Below, in pieces: positions 1-8,300 of a stretch of DNA of 12,960 nucleotides (the first letter of the stretch is position 1; every line of letters begins with the position of its first letter). The notes beneath the pieces were generated by a model. It saw only the letters and a program-made list of their open reading frames with translations. It did not search any database and was not told the origin of the DNA. The stretch is from Goniomonas avonlea (taxonomy: Eukaryota; Cryptophyceae; Goniomonadida; Goniomonadaceae). The position numbers were made by a program, and so were the translations under genes. Location: the NCBI GenBank assembly GCA_003573635.1, contig QUTJ01031574.1:1-12960 (forward strand). Reading direction: 5' to 3'.

Positions 1-103
1 TCACGCATGAAACAGTCTAGCGGGAAGGGTTGTAAGGTGATTGTTGTACACGAATGGGGTCACTAGTCCGCCTCTCCGCCTCTCGCCTCTCCTCGAACCG
101 ATA

Positions 104-2620
104 TCAGAGAAAGACCGACTCGGGTATCACAAACGCACCAACGAGAACACCTCCCCTGTCATAGTTTTGCTGCTGACTGCCGACTGCAACACTGGAGAGT
201 GCTTGTCCTGGACCACACCACACCACAGCACCGCACCGCATTACAGCATGTCCAGTAAAACAGACTGTACAATGCATTGTAGTATGTGTTTTAATGTAAT
301 TTTTCAGTGTGGTGTCGTGCGGTGCTGTAAGCGAACGCACCCCGCCACACGAGAACACCTCCCCTGGCTTGGTTTGCACCGGCACACCGCCGACTGCAAC
401 CCCCAGCAGTGCTCGCCCTGGCAGGGCAGCAAGGGTGTCGGCGGCAACCACGACAGTCGCACCCGACAGCACAGCTGCCTCGAGCTTGTCTCTCAGCTCT
501 GCGGCAAGCAGCCCAGACCTGATGATAAAACAAGTGTTATTTCGGACGATAGCGCTATCAGATAGTAGATCGTTGGTCTCTCAGCTCCACAGGCAAGAAG
601 TGTTATCTCGGACAATAACGACCCGTATATATCGTGGACGAGCGTCTGCGATGGCTCCTCGAGCTTGGCTCTCAGCTCCGCAACAAGCAGCCAGATCTGA
701 GTGGAAAAGTACTACCTTGGACGACAGCAATATCTTATCTGAGAGTTGGGTGCTACGACAGACTGGATGAATCAACAGTGTGAAAGCTCTGACCAGAGCC
801 AGAGACTGATGTCGATCAAAAAGACGGTCATGTGCATTCTTCGGGGACAATCCAAGTCAATTCAAGGGTACCTTGTCGCCCCCCCTGCCACTACCACAAC
901 ACTGTAGCGGTTCATCAGCCAGGAAGGCGCGTCCGTCTGCAAAACGTCCGCTGCATCTCCAAACGGCGTCGCTGACGAGAAGCCGGACTCGTCGTGAAAG
1001 TAACTCGAAGAGGAGTAGTTGCGATAGAGCAGGTCGAATAAACCATGCGAGAAATGGTCTGCTCGGTCGTATGGGAGGTTACCCCAGACCCGGTACACGC
1101 TGCCTGTGTAGAGATGCCGTGGGGGGGTCCAGCCTGCTTCGACATCGAGCACTATGGCCACCTGAGTACATGGGTCAAGGACGGAGAACAAGGGGAGGGG
1201 AGAGGGCGAGGGGCCGAAGAAGAAGGGAAGCTCCAAATATGCGTCGAGATGCCGTGGCGGGGTCCAGTCTGCATGGTGTCAGGGACTGAGGAGGAAGGGC
1301 AGGGCAGGAAGGACAGGAGAGGAAGGGCAGCCACACGCTGCCTGTGTAGCGAGCGTATTTCAGCGTCATACAGCTCTGATGCTGGGGCCAAACTGCAGGA
1401 TCAGCAAGCACTCTGCGAACCGATATATTCGTCTGCCTCTCTCCTACTCTCGTGTGTTGAGTGCTGTGGCGACTTTCGCTTGACAGTCGTTGGCTGTGTT
1501 GTCTGGAGAACTGTTCTGAGAACAAGGTACAGTGCGTTGCTACAGCTAAATAAGGTAGAATGGCCCTCAACACACCGTGGCAAGGTGCACGCACGGCGGG
1601 TCCAGGCTCCCTGGTTGGAATCTCGGAATGGCGTGTGCCGCTTTTTGCATTAGCCCGATCGGGGTCAGCTCCCCGTCTGCCGTCAAGGCTCCTTCAAAGC
1701 CAAAGAAGCTAACACCATACATGAGCTGTGCCATCATCAAACGCTTCATCAGGCTGAGGGAGGTCCCGTCAGCTGAGCATGCCCCGACGGTGCAGGTCTT
1801 GAACCCAAAGCGATTGTAGATGCTCACGTTTCCCCAGATGAGCGACGCAAACTGCTTCACAGCGCCGCGAAGGAACGCGTAGAAGAGCTGTGCGTTGGGA
1901 AGCCCCTGCGCTGTCTCGGCTGCCAGACCGGTGTAGAGCCCTGTTCGTGCAAAGTAGTGCGTGAAGTACAGCGAATTCAGGCCCATCATTCGGGAGCCCA
2001 GATCGTCGGTCATTCGCTGAAAGAACCGCATGAAGTTGAACATTTGCTCCATCCTTGAGGCAGATCCACCTCCGAGCATCTGACCAGCGTAGCGTGACAC
2101 ATACCGCCCGTCCTGCTCGCCGTTGTCCATGCCTGTCCATCTATCACCGAGTCTACTCAGGAGCAAGTCATGTGTAGCCGGAGGGAGATGATATTCGCAA
2201 ACACCGCCACTTGCTGGAGCAGAGCCATCACAGACATCAGTGTCTCCCGGAACGTAGTTAGAGATATCGACCACCGTCAGGTTGTGCCTTTGCACCAAAT
2301 CGATGCAGCCAGCGACGTCACCATTTAGCACAGGGTACTGCGGCCACCAGATGTCGCCCAGACCAGAACTACTCCTTGTTGTGAGAAACGCCCAAAAGAT
2401 ATCGGAAAGGGTACCTGACATACGCCTCGAACGCCTTGTCGTCGCAACCCCCACGGTATCCTGAAAACCGGGTGCGGCCTCGCGGGAAAACGTCCGGACC
2501 TGCTGCTCGAATCCACTGGCGAGAATATTCTGGGTTGTCTGCGGGTTCTGCAAGATCAGGAAACAGCCGAGTTGCGATGGCTACAGATCCAAGCACCAGT
2601 CCGGCAAGGAAACGCAGCAT
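104..2620 (-). CDS. Secreted glycoside-hydrolase-like protein, four exons, C-terminal end uncertain
   Basis: Model: exons 2415-2620, 1576-2374, 872-1161 and 104-518 on the minus strand. Introns are 40, 414 and 353 nt, all GT-AG, and the phases agree at each junction. The product is about 569 residues. The start at 2620 is chosen because it opens with a hydrophobic signal peptide (MLRFLAGLVLGSVAIA), and splicing restores one frame that otherwise breaks near 2400. Residues 151-160 read MDNGEQDGRY, a conserved-looking acidic motif. Exon 3 carries GWTPPRHLYT, VWGNLPY, SSYFHDE and TPFGDAADVL, then RYSVVVVAGG. Across the intron follow LRDKLEAAVLSGATVVVAA. That strand-helix-strand pattern resembles the glutamine-amidotransferase-like domain of beta-galactosidase-type hydrolases, so I infer a secreted carbohydrate-active protein; the family name is not certain. 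Below about position 333 the frame runs through duplicated and foldback DNA, so the true stop may lie elsewhere. It is divergent from the 57-residue gene. Confidence 0.6.
131..421. repeat. Two copies of an ~80-90-bp unit flanking a foldback
   Basis: Copy 1 at 131-211 and copy 2 at 331-421 share aacgcac, then acgagaacacctcccctg, gccgactgcaac and tgctygyCCTGG in the same order, with small indels. On the minus strand, copy 2 encodes the ALLGVAVGG stretch of the hydrolase-like protein. Copy 1 would follow in the same frame with a diverged sequence. The segment between them is a foldback. Confidence 0.75.
225..328. repeat. Imperfect nested palindrome (foldback)
   Basis: acagcaccgcac at 225-236 is matched by gtgcggtgctgt at 317-328. 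Inside, taaaaca (256-262) pairs with tgtttta (287-293), around a perfect 14-bp palindrome, TACAATGCATTGTA, at 268-281. The centres nearly coincide (274.5 and 276.5), so the whole could fold into one long hairpin. It may be a small foldback insertion. Confidence 0.6.
479..744. repeat. Three degenerate tandem copies of an exon-start/intron-end unit
   Basis: The unit, on the plus strand, runs from ctcgagcttg and ctctcagctc through gcagccagaymtga to tggacgayagc. Copies lie at about 479-560, 572-632 (shortened) and 658-744. The first copy spans the start of exon 4 of the hydrolase-like gene together with its splice acceptor. The other two lie in the preceding 353-nt intron. The third copy lacks one G relative to the first, so its equivalent frame soon meets a stop. 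Confidence 0.75.
1095..1349. repeat. Exon 3 fragments duplicated into the adjacent intron
   Basis: Exon segment 1111-1137 (gagatgccgtgggggggtcc, then agcctgc) recurs at 1246-1272 with 2 differences in 27. Exon segment 1095-1111 (acacgctgcctgtgtag) recurs exactly at 1333-1349. Both copies lie in the 414-nt intron (1162-1575) of the hydrolase-like gene, in the same orientation as the exon but in swapped order. Confidence 0.85.
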
Positions 2621-2816
2621 TGGATCACGGAATTGGCGGTGATAGTGGACCAGATATATTGTTTTGTTGATAGCGTGGACTGTTGTTCGAGCGCACAGAA
2701 AGTGTATGAAGTTGCTAGTTGTCTTTTATCGTGGTCCAAATTTAGCGGATAGCGCGACACCTCAGGATCGGAGGACAAAAACGCCCGCACTCCTCCAATT
2801 TTTGAGGAGACAAGCC
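2621..2816. promoter_or_regulatory. Divergent promoter region between the hydrolase-like gene and the 57-residue gene
   Basis: These 196 bases separate two divergent start codons, so both promoters must lie here or inside the 5' exons. A short AT-rich patch (gatatat, near 2650) is the only TATA-like sequence I see. Just before the plus-strand ATG, ctcctc (2790-2795) and gaggag (2804-2809) can form a small hairpin in the leader. The assignment rests on gene layout; no known promoter motif was recognised. Confidence 0.4.
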
Positions 2817-3033
2817 ATGCTCATTGACATCGAGAAGTTTAACGGCCAGCTGTTCTGGCGCCCAGTCAGTGCCCAGAGCTTGTACCACAAGGTGGACCTT
2901 GGTGCCTCCAAGGTGTGATATTGTTTTCTTTCCTTGATTTCCTGACGGATTGCAGGCTCTGAAGGAGAAGAACGTGTGGGGCGATCTTCCCGAGAAGCCA
3001 CACAAGTGGACCCACTGGGTTGCCTCTGAATAA
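2817..3033 (+). CDS. Small conserved-looking hypothetical protein, 57 residues, two exons
   Basis: Exons are 2817-2912 and 2956-3033, with a 43-nt GT-AG intron (2913-2955) ending in a pyrimidine-rich tract and ttgcag. The intron is phase 0 and unspliced reading stops at once. The protein starts MLIDIEKFNGQLFWRPVS and ends WGDLPEKPHKWTHWVASE. It is rich in Trp, Lys and His, with no clear signal peptide or membrane span. The ATG at 2817 has a good context (gccATGc). The same frame is open back to an ATG at 2664, which would add 51 residues of poorer quality. I do not recognise the family; the size and composition would suit a small organellar complex subunit, but that is a guess. A sequence resembling another splice acceptor (aatttgcag, ending near 3064) lies just past the stop and could mark a 3' UTR intron. 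Confidence 0.55.
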
Positions 3034-3397
3034 GCGGAAATCTGTTACGTTCCTTAATTTGCAGAGATTGTTAAATCCCCATTCGATCACCTGCAAGTGT
3101 CCCGTGTCCATATTCGCTCGTTCCTATTCCGATTTCATGTGACTGCTTGTTGCTGCTTGTTGTGAAAATTACAAATGATGGGGACGAACACTCATCATGT
3201 TGCGAATCTCCGAACTGTTAGTGTTACAGAACTGTCATTGTTGCGAATCTCCGAACTGGCAAAGGGGATGCCGGGAGGAGAGGGTGTCTGAGGGGACGAG
3301 GACAGGGGGGTGAAGGTGCAGGGCCTCCAACACAAGAACGTGACAAGAGACAGCCCACTCGAGAACACGATGATTATATTTGCAGGAATGCAACTAC
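3034..3397. other. Short convergent intergenic region
   Basis: These 364 bases lie between the stop codons of two convergent genes and should hold both 3' UTRs and polyadenylation sites. I see no convincing gene here. An ORF on the minus strand (3195-3413) overlaps the last exon of the Ala-rich gene in a different frame and looks accidental. The notable content is a 20-bp exact direct repeat, listed separately. Confidence 0.5.
3198..3258. repeat. 20-bp exact direct repeat in intergenic DNA
   Basis: The sequence tgttgcgaatctccgaactg occurs at 3198-3217 and again at 3239-3258, in the same orientation and 41 bp apart. The spacer (gttagtgttacagaactgtca) echoes the repeat end (gaactgt), which suggests a local tandem duplication. 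Both copies would lie in the 3' UTR or spacer between convergent genes. Confidence 0.85.
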
Positions 3398-5069
3398 TTA
3401 TTCCTTGACCCATTTGACACCGGCCGACTTAGCAGCAATTTTAGCCTGCGATGTGTGTGAGAGAGCTCACCGCCCGGGTTGATACCTCTCTCTCCCCCGC
3501 GCGTCTCTCCCTCTCGCTGCCCCCCCCCCCCCTCTCTCTCTCTAGCAGACTGGGGAGGCTGCGTCTACAACAAAAATCCTTGGGCACTCAAAAAAGATGT
3601 CCCAAGTGTCAGATTATGCTGTTTCTGCAATCGAATTCAGACGAAGGCTGAGCTAAATTCAGACGAGGTCCACATGATTTTTTGACCTGGCGAATAGTTT
3701 TTTTTTGTGGACAGTCCGTTCGTCAAAATTCAGCCGAGGAGCTGGTCCGAATTCAGATTGCAGAAACAGCATATTCCCAATATTTGACTGATCTGACGGG
3801 GGAGCAGGGGGCAGATTTTCCCCTTGTCGTCCAGAATCCCTCTGCTTGCCTCTCTCCCTACTGGAATTTTCTTCCCCCCTCCTCTCCCTTTCTCTCTTGC
3901 CTTTCCCCCGTTGCTCCGCATCTCGCCCCCCCCTCTCGCTCCCTCTCGCTTCCTTTCTCCCCCCTCTCGCTACCTTTCTCCTCCCTCTCGCTACCTTTCT
4001 CCTCCCTCTCGCTACCTTTCTCCTCCCCCCCCCCCCCTCGGATGGAACAAACCTGTTTCTCAGCTTCGCTGAGCCAGGTGCCGCCAGCAGCCGGACCAGC
4101 AGGATACTGCCCTGGAGGACCATTCTTGGGCCCAGCAGCCTTTTCGGCGATTGCATCGTACTCCTTGGCTTTGGCTCCCCAGTTTGTCCCAGCAGCTGCA
4201 GCGAGCTGGAGACGGGTTGTCAAAACGCAGTCCTGCACAAGCCCCCCCCCAAAAAAAACTTGACAGGCCTTTTGTGGAGCGCCGGCGAGTTTCTTGGCAA
4301 GAGCAGCGTACTGGTCGGCCTTTTTGGCCCAATCCACCGCGGGACCAGCTGGGGCTGCCACGGCAGGTCCACCCGCCAACTTGTTTGCGTACGCAGCTGC
4401 TTGTTTGGCTATCGCGGCCTACGGGGTGTGAGAAGCAACATTGTCCAGAGGAGAACTCGCCTCCTTGGCAGCCAAGTTGTTGCTCCCGGGAGCAACCGCA
4501 GGGGCCCCAGTTGCCAATTTCTTCGCGAGCAGGTCGTACTTCTCTGCAATCTTCCCCCAATTGGGGCCAGTGGCGAGGGCAGAAACTGCAGGGGCCTTTC
4601 CAGCAAGTTTCTTGGCCATTGCGGCAGCGGTTTCTGCTTGCTTCTGCCAATCGGCAGCCGAGGGCACTTTTCCCTTGGCTGCTGCGGCCTCCGCAATTTT
4701 TTCCTACTGTTGCTTAGCACTTGCACCAAAGCGAAACCACCAACCTGTTTAATTGCCTCTTTCAGAAAGGCAGCAGATGACTTGGGGCTGCCCTTTGCAG
4801 CTGCTGCGGCGAGCGCGATCTCCACTTGAGCGACAGCGAGCTGCTGCCACTTGCTGTTCATCGCCGATTTGGCCTGGGAAACCGAAAGGGACATGCCACC
4901 CAAAAGGCTATCAATGGCACCAGGAGTAGATTCATCCAGTTCCACACTCCTGTGGTTCAGAACAACGGCAACAAGCACAGCGCCAACCAGAACGGCAGCC
5001 AGCGCAACGATCGGCTGGATCGATCGAGGTTAGGACGGGGTCAACCACAAAGGCATCAACACAAACCAT
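3398..5069 (-). CDS. Membrane-anchored Ala/Lys-rich helical-repeat protein, six exons
   Basis: Exons are 5067-5069, 4745-5014, 4461-4703, 4260-4418, 4053-4205 and 3398-3445, giving 291 residues. Introns are 52, 41, 42, 54 and 607 nt, all in phase 0. Exon 1 contributes only the start codon. An N-terminal hydrophobic segment (PIVALAAVLVGAVLVAVVL, residues 2-20) is a signal anchor or signal peptide. The rest is Ala/Lys-rich and predicted helical, with about six degenerate repeats of the form (D/N/T)W..KA...Y..(I/L)AKK(L/A)AG. Examples are NWGKIAEKYDLLAKKLATG, DWAKKADQYAALAKKLAG and NWGAKAKEYDAIAEKAAG, separated by Ala/Pro/Gly linkers. The C-terminus is KSAGVKWVKE. I recognise no family; the layout suggests an extended helical, possibly lumenal or surface-exposed, scaffold. 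The third intron is best read as GC-AG, because an in-frame TAG (4419-4421) must be removed. It shares a 239-bp divergent spacer with the SHOC1-like gene. Confidence 0.65.
3615..3773. mobile_element. MITE-like foldback element inside an intron
   Basis: An 18-bp perfect terminal inverted repeat, TATGCTGTTTCTGCAATC at 3615-3632, is matched by its reverse complement at 3756-3773. Imperfect pairing continues inward to roughly 3672 and 3707 (gaattcagac and gtccac boxes on both arms), leaving a short AT-rich centre. The arms end in TA, so a TA target duplication of the Tc1/mariner or Stowaway kind is possible, although TA is itself palindromic. There is no coding capacity. It sits in an intron and is flanked by C/T-rich tracts. 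Confidence 0.6.
3944..4037. repeat. 21-bp polypyrimidine minisatellite and C13 run
   Basis: Units beginning tctcgct start at 3944, 3965, 3986 and 4007, an exact 21-bp period (tctcgctacctttctcctccc), followed by thirteen C residues at 4025-4037. A further tctcgct occurs at 3934. The array lies at the donor end of the long intron of the Ala-rich gene. The purine strand is the sense strand of that gene. Confidence 0.85.
4419..4460 (-). other. Probable GC-AG intron carrying an in-frame TAG
   Basis: Reading the Ala-rich frame through this stretch gives a TAG at 4419-4421, with the same frame continuing into good repeat sequence. A 42-nt intron with donor GAG|gcgagt and acceptor ccgtag removes it in phase 0 and joins NNLAAKE to AAIAKQAAAYANKLAG. 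The alternative is a 48-nt GT-AG intron (donor gttctc after GCGA, acceptor gatag), which also keeps frame. A real nonsense mutation is the third possibility. Confidence 0.5.
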
Positions 5070-5308
5070 TAGACGGCGCCGTGACGTGCGTGAGACAACT
5101 GGAAACGACCCATACCCTTCACGGGTGTCGCCCGTCATCTCTGTTCGCTGGCCCTTCAGCGGCAAGTTCAGCCTCCGGAACACAGAGCAACGCAGCCTGT
5201 GTGGTTTTCTCCGAGCAGCATCCCTTTCGATTTTCCAAACATCCCACAGCTGTATGGTCACTCAGTTAACAAGACAGGTAGCTGCATTTCGCGGGAACTG
5301 GATCTTCG
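5070..5308. promoter_or_regulatory. Divergent promoter region of the Ala-rich and SHOC1-like genes
   Basis: These 239 bases separate the minus-strand start codon at 5069 from the plus-strand start at 5309. Both leaders and promoters must lie here. I see no TATA box or recognisable operator. Confidence 0.4.
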
Positions 5309-8300
5309 ATGGCCGAGCCACACTCCCTGGTTCTCCCCCAGTGCTTGAGGGCCGAGTTAGTTTTTCGAGGCCCAGAACTCTTGACTCTCGAAGAGGTCAT
5401 GAATATACTGGGTCAGCAAGGACCTGCTTTGTGTCTACCTCTGCTACTCCTGGATTTTATCGAGGAGCCCTGTGAACATACAGCATCTCGAAATGGCCTC
5501 GAGACTCCAGCCATGGAAGATTCCTCTTACCAAAAATTCAAGTTTTGTTTGGATGAGGACTATCCATCTGTGAACAATCCCCTGGTGTCTTCTGTGGGTT
5601 CCCTTGCGGAGGTTCATTTGGCTGAATTGGTCCAGTTTGCGCGAATAACCACAGATGTTGAGGACAGCGCACCGAACCCAAGGTCAGCGGTCATCATCGC
5701 AAGCCATCATCACAAGCCAAAGTATAGTTGACAATACTTTGCCCAGATTTGACGAGCTGGAGCTATTTGAAAGATGTCGTACAGCCGTGAAACGCCACTT
5801 GCGTCGGAGAGCAAAGGAGGCCGTCGTTCTGAAGAAGCTGAGCTGCATGGACGAGGAAGATTTTTATTTTTCGATGCTTGGAGCTGTATTGGTGTCAGCT
5901 ACGTGTCCACTTCCGACAGTATGCGACGTTATGGACGAGTTGGCTGTGTTGGCCTCTTCATCTCGAGATGGTGCGTCGCATGCGAATGTTATTTGCTGTG
6001 CCTAGACAATCACAACTGGTTCGTCAGGCAGCGACCTGGTTTTGGTTTCAGAAACCGTTTCACCCTCGATTGACTGTCCTCGACTTTTGCCCAAAGCGGA
6101 GACCCTTGATCCCTTTCTGATCGACGAGGACGGCTCTAGTATGTGTTTTCTTCTCCTTTCTTTCCTGACATTCTTCGTCAAGGTGGGAACAGCAGGATTC
6201 CAGGCGCCCCCTACCTCGCCGTACTGGTCAACGGCCTGTCGCCGAGTCTCTACAGGGCCCCTGAGGGTCCGGAGCAATCAGACACGGGACTCTTGGCGAC
6301 GCTCTCCTCCTTGCGGAACTGTGGTCCTTTTCCGATGGACATAGATCCAGAACCTGTTGCAACTGAAGCTCTTCCAAGAATGCAAGGTGGGTCCAAGAGC
6401 TGAGGAGCTTTCTGTTCTGATGCATGTATTCGCAGTTCCCCAGATATCTAGCACTACACCATTGGCATCGAGCTGGTATCAAGAGAGCAAAGTTGCTGCT
6501 GCACGCGAAAAGACCGTTGACACGGCACTCTTGGAGAGCCGGTACGATTTCAACTGGACGCTGGAAGCTCCATGGTCACATTTCATTTGCAGTCTGCCGC
6601 AGCTCAGTTGTATTCTATCCAGCGGCAACCTCTGTATGGAGCCCATTGATTCCACGTGCCTTAGTGAACTAAGATCGTGGATAAATGATGCCCTCAACAC
6701 GACGGAGGCGGACTTAATTGACGAAGGTGCGTGCTCAATCCAACCATGCACGGATTACATGTGTCATGCTGGATGATCACGCAGGTGTCGAGGTACTTGA
6801 TCAACCGAAGGTTGCCCTCGGAAGATGTGGAGGCTCGGATCGGCCCGATACCGGTAGGGTTCCCGGGGGAGCTGGAGGTTTATGCCCGGGCCCGCCTGGA
6901 GCTGTGGATGAAGCTGAAGAATTGAGAGTTTCCCTCGATCGAAAGGGAAATGCTGTCTACAACTTGAATACTTCTGAAGATGGTTATTTTTCTGGGCTGC
7001 GACTGCCAGAGGATTCTTCAGCAGACAAAGAACTGTGCGTCACAGTTAGACAACCTCCTCCAGCGTTTGATGGTGTTGAACAGGTTTGAGTTCATGAAGC
7101 TCCAAGGGAAAGGTAAGTTTAGAGCACTCTTGGTTGTCAGAATTCACCAATTTGCAGAATCTGCCCCCCCAAAGGTTCAGGCAGCTCGGTTGGAGATTCA
7201 CTATGTCGAGTTGACTGGTGAGGAACATCAACTGCGACTTCAAATTTGCTGACTTTCTCTACTCCCAGGTGCTGTGCTCAATTTGACTAAAGCATTGTCA
7301 GATCAGGCAAAACCGCTCACTCGCTTCCTTGTGACTGAGGGGGTTGTAACATCCACAGACGCGACACAGGTTCCGCAAAAGGACCATTTGAGACTGTGAT
7401 TTAACCCGGGCACAGGACTTGAATTATCTGAGTGCAATGGCTTTGCGAACATCAAGTGAAGCACAGTCCGGCACTGCCTTTACTGTGGTGGAACTCAAGG
7501 TAGTCACGCACTAATGGCAGACATGGTTGCTGGTCGTTCACCAATGTGCAGGCAAGAGCGTTGCAGTACGCGGCGCTCATGTCACTTTTCATGTTGCGGT
7601 TGGTATTAGATGTTGCGCCTTCTCACAGCTGAATTTTCCTCAGGAAGCTGGCGCTCGTTGTTCAAGAACGAAGTGTGACTTTGTTTGTGCGGTAGGACTG
7701 GCTCCAGAGGAAGGGCAATGCCTGATACGTTCTCCACAGACTTTTGGAGGGTTTGATGGGGGACAGACAATGGAACGTATTGCTGGGCGCAATGTTTCCA
7801 GATGTCAATTCCGCTTTCAGTGCTCTATTGGCCACAGCCGCGCTCGCTGGGGACGCAATTCATCCGAAAGTGCAGGAACTGTCATTTCTGACGAAAGCTG
7901 CACAACAAGCTGGCAAAAAGGTCGTATTGACATGAGGCCTTACGTTCAACTCATTCTCGCGGTCTGCCAGGTTGTCATAGTGGCAGAGCCTTGTCTCTTG
8001 AAGAAGCTTGCATCCCAGCTGGCAGGTGCGCTTGATCAGCTTTTGGTGTATTTTGACACTGCTGCGTTCAGAGCTCAAAATCCAAGTCGTCACAGAGTGA
8101 GATGCAGCCTCAGGATTTTGGCAACGTGCTGATATCAAGGTACAGACAAGAGGCTGCGCCATCACATGCCTGCTGCCTGCTGACATCGAACACTGGATTT
8201 GAGGCGACTTCTTTTTGTGGCTGGGCGGTGTTGCTGGTATGATTGTCCTGTATGCGATGATTGCTCAGGCTGAGCGACAACAGTACCACCAAGCCTCCGA

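Larger units (their letters stand above)
3446..4052 (-). other. 607-nt repeat-filled last intron of the Ala-rich gene
   Basis: The donor follows CAG at 4053-4055 (gtttgt) and the acceptor is gcag ending at 3446, joining AEKQ to AKIAAKSAG in phase 0. It is more than ten times longer than the other introns of this gene. It contains, from 3480 to 3545 and from 3838 to 4037, nearly pure C/T on the plus strand, including two C13 runs (3520-3532 and 4025-4037). A foldback element lies between these two blocks. The sense transcript would carry long purine and G13 runs. Confidence 0.65.

Noticed and set aside
131-744. CRISPR-like array
   Set aside because: The repeats are few, long, unequal and exon-derived, with no regular spacers, and the DNA is eukaryotic.
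309-770. Plus-strand open frame of 153 codons
   Set aside because: It covers tandem repeats antisense to exon 4 and intron 3 of the hydrolase-like gene; the sense strand makes better protein.
1045-1653. 202-codon open frame on the plus strand
   Set aside because: It is antisense to exon 3 and an intron of the hydrolase-like gene and reads as low-quality, Arg/Gly-rich sequence.
1567-2553. Reading the hydrolase-like gene as a single unspliced ORF starting at 2553
   Set aside because: That start lacks a signal peptide and reads poorly until about 2374. Splicing at 2414/2375 gives a signal peptide and a better N-terminus, and the C-terminal half lies in further exons.
3846-4829. 327-codon open frame on the plus strand
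   Set aside because: It is antisense to the spliced Ala-rich gene and runs through its introns, the minisatellite and the C13 run. Its low-complexity composition follows from the opposite-strand Ala codons.
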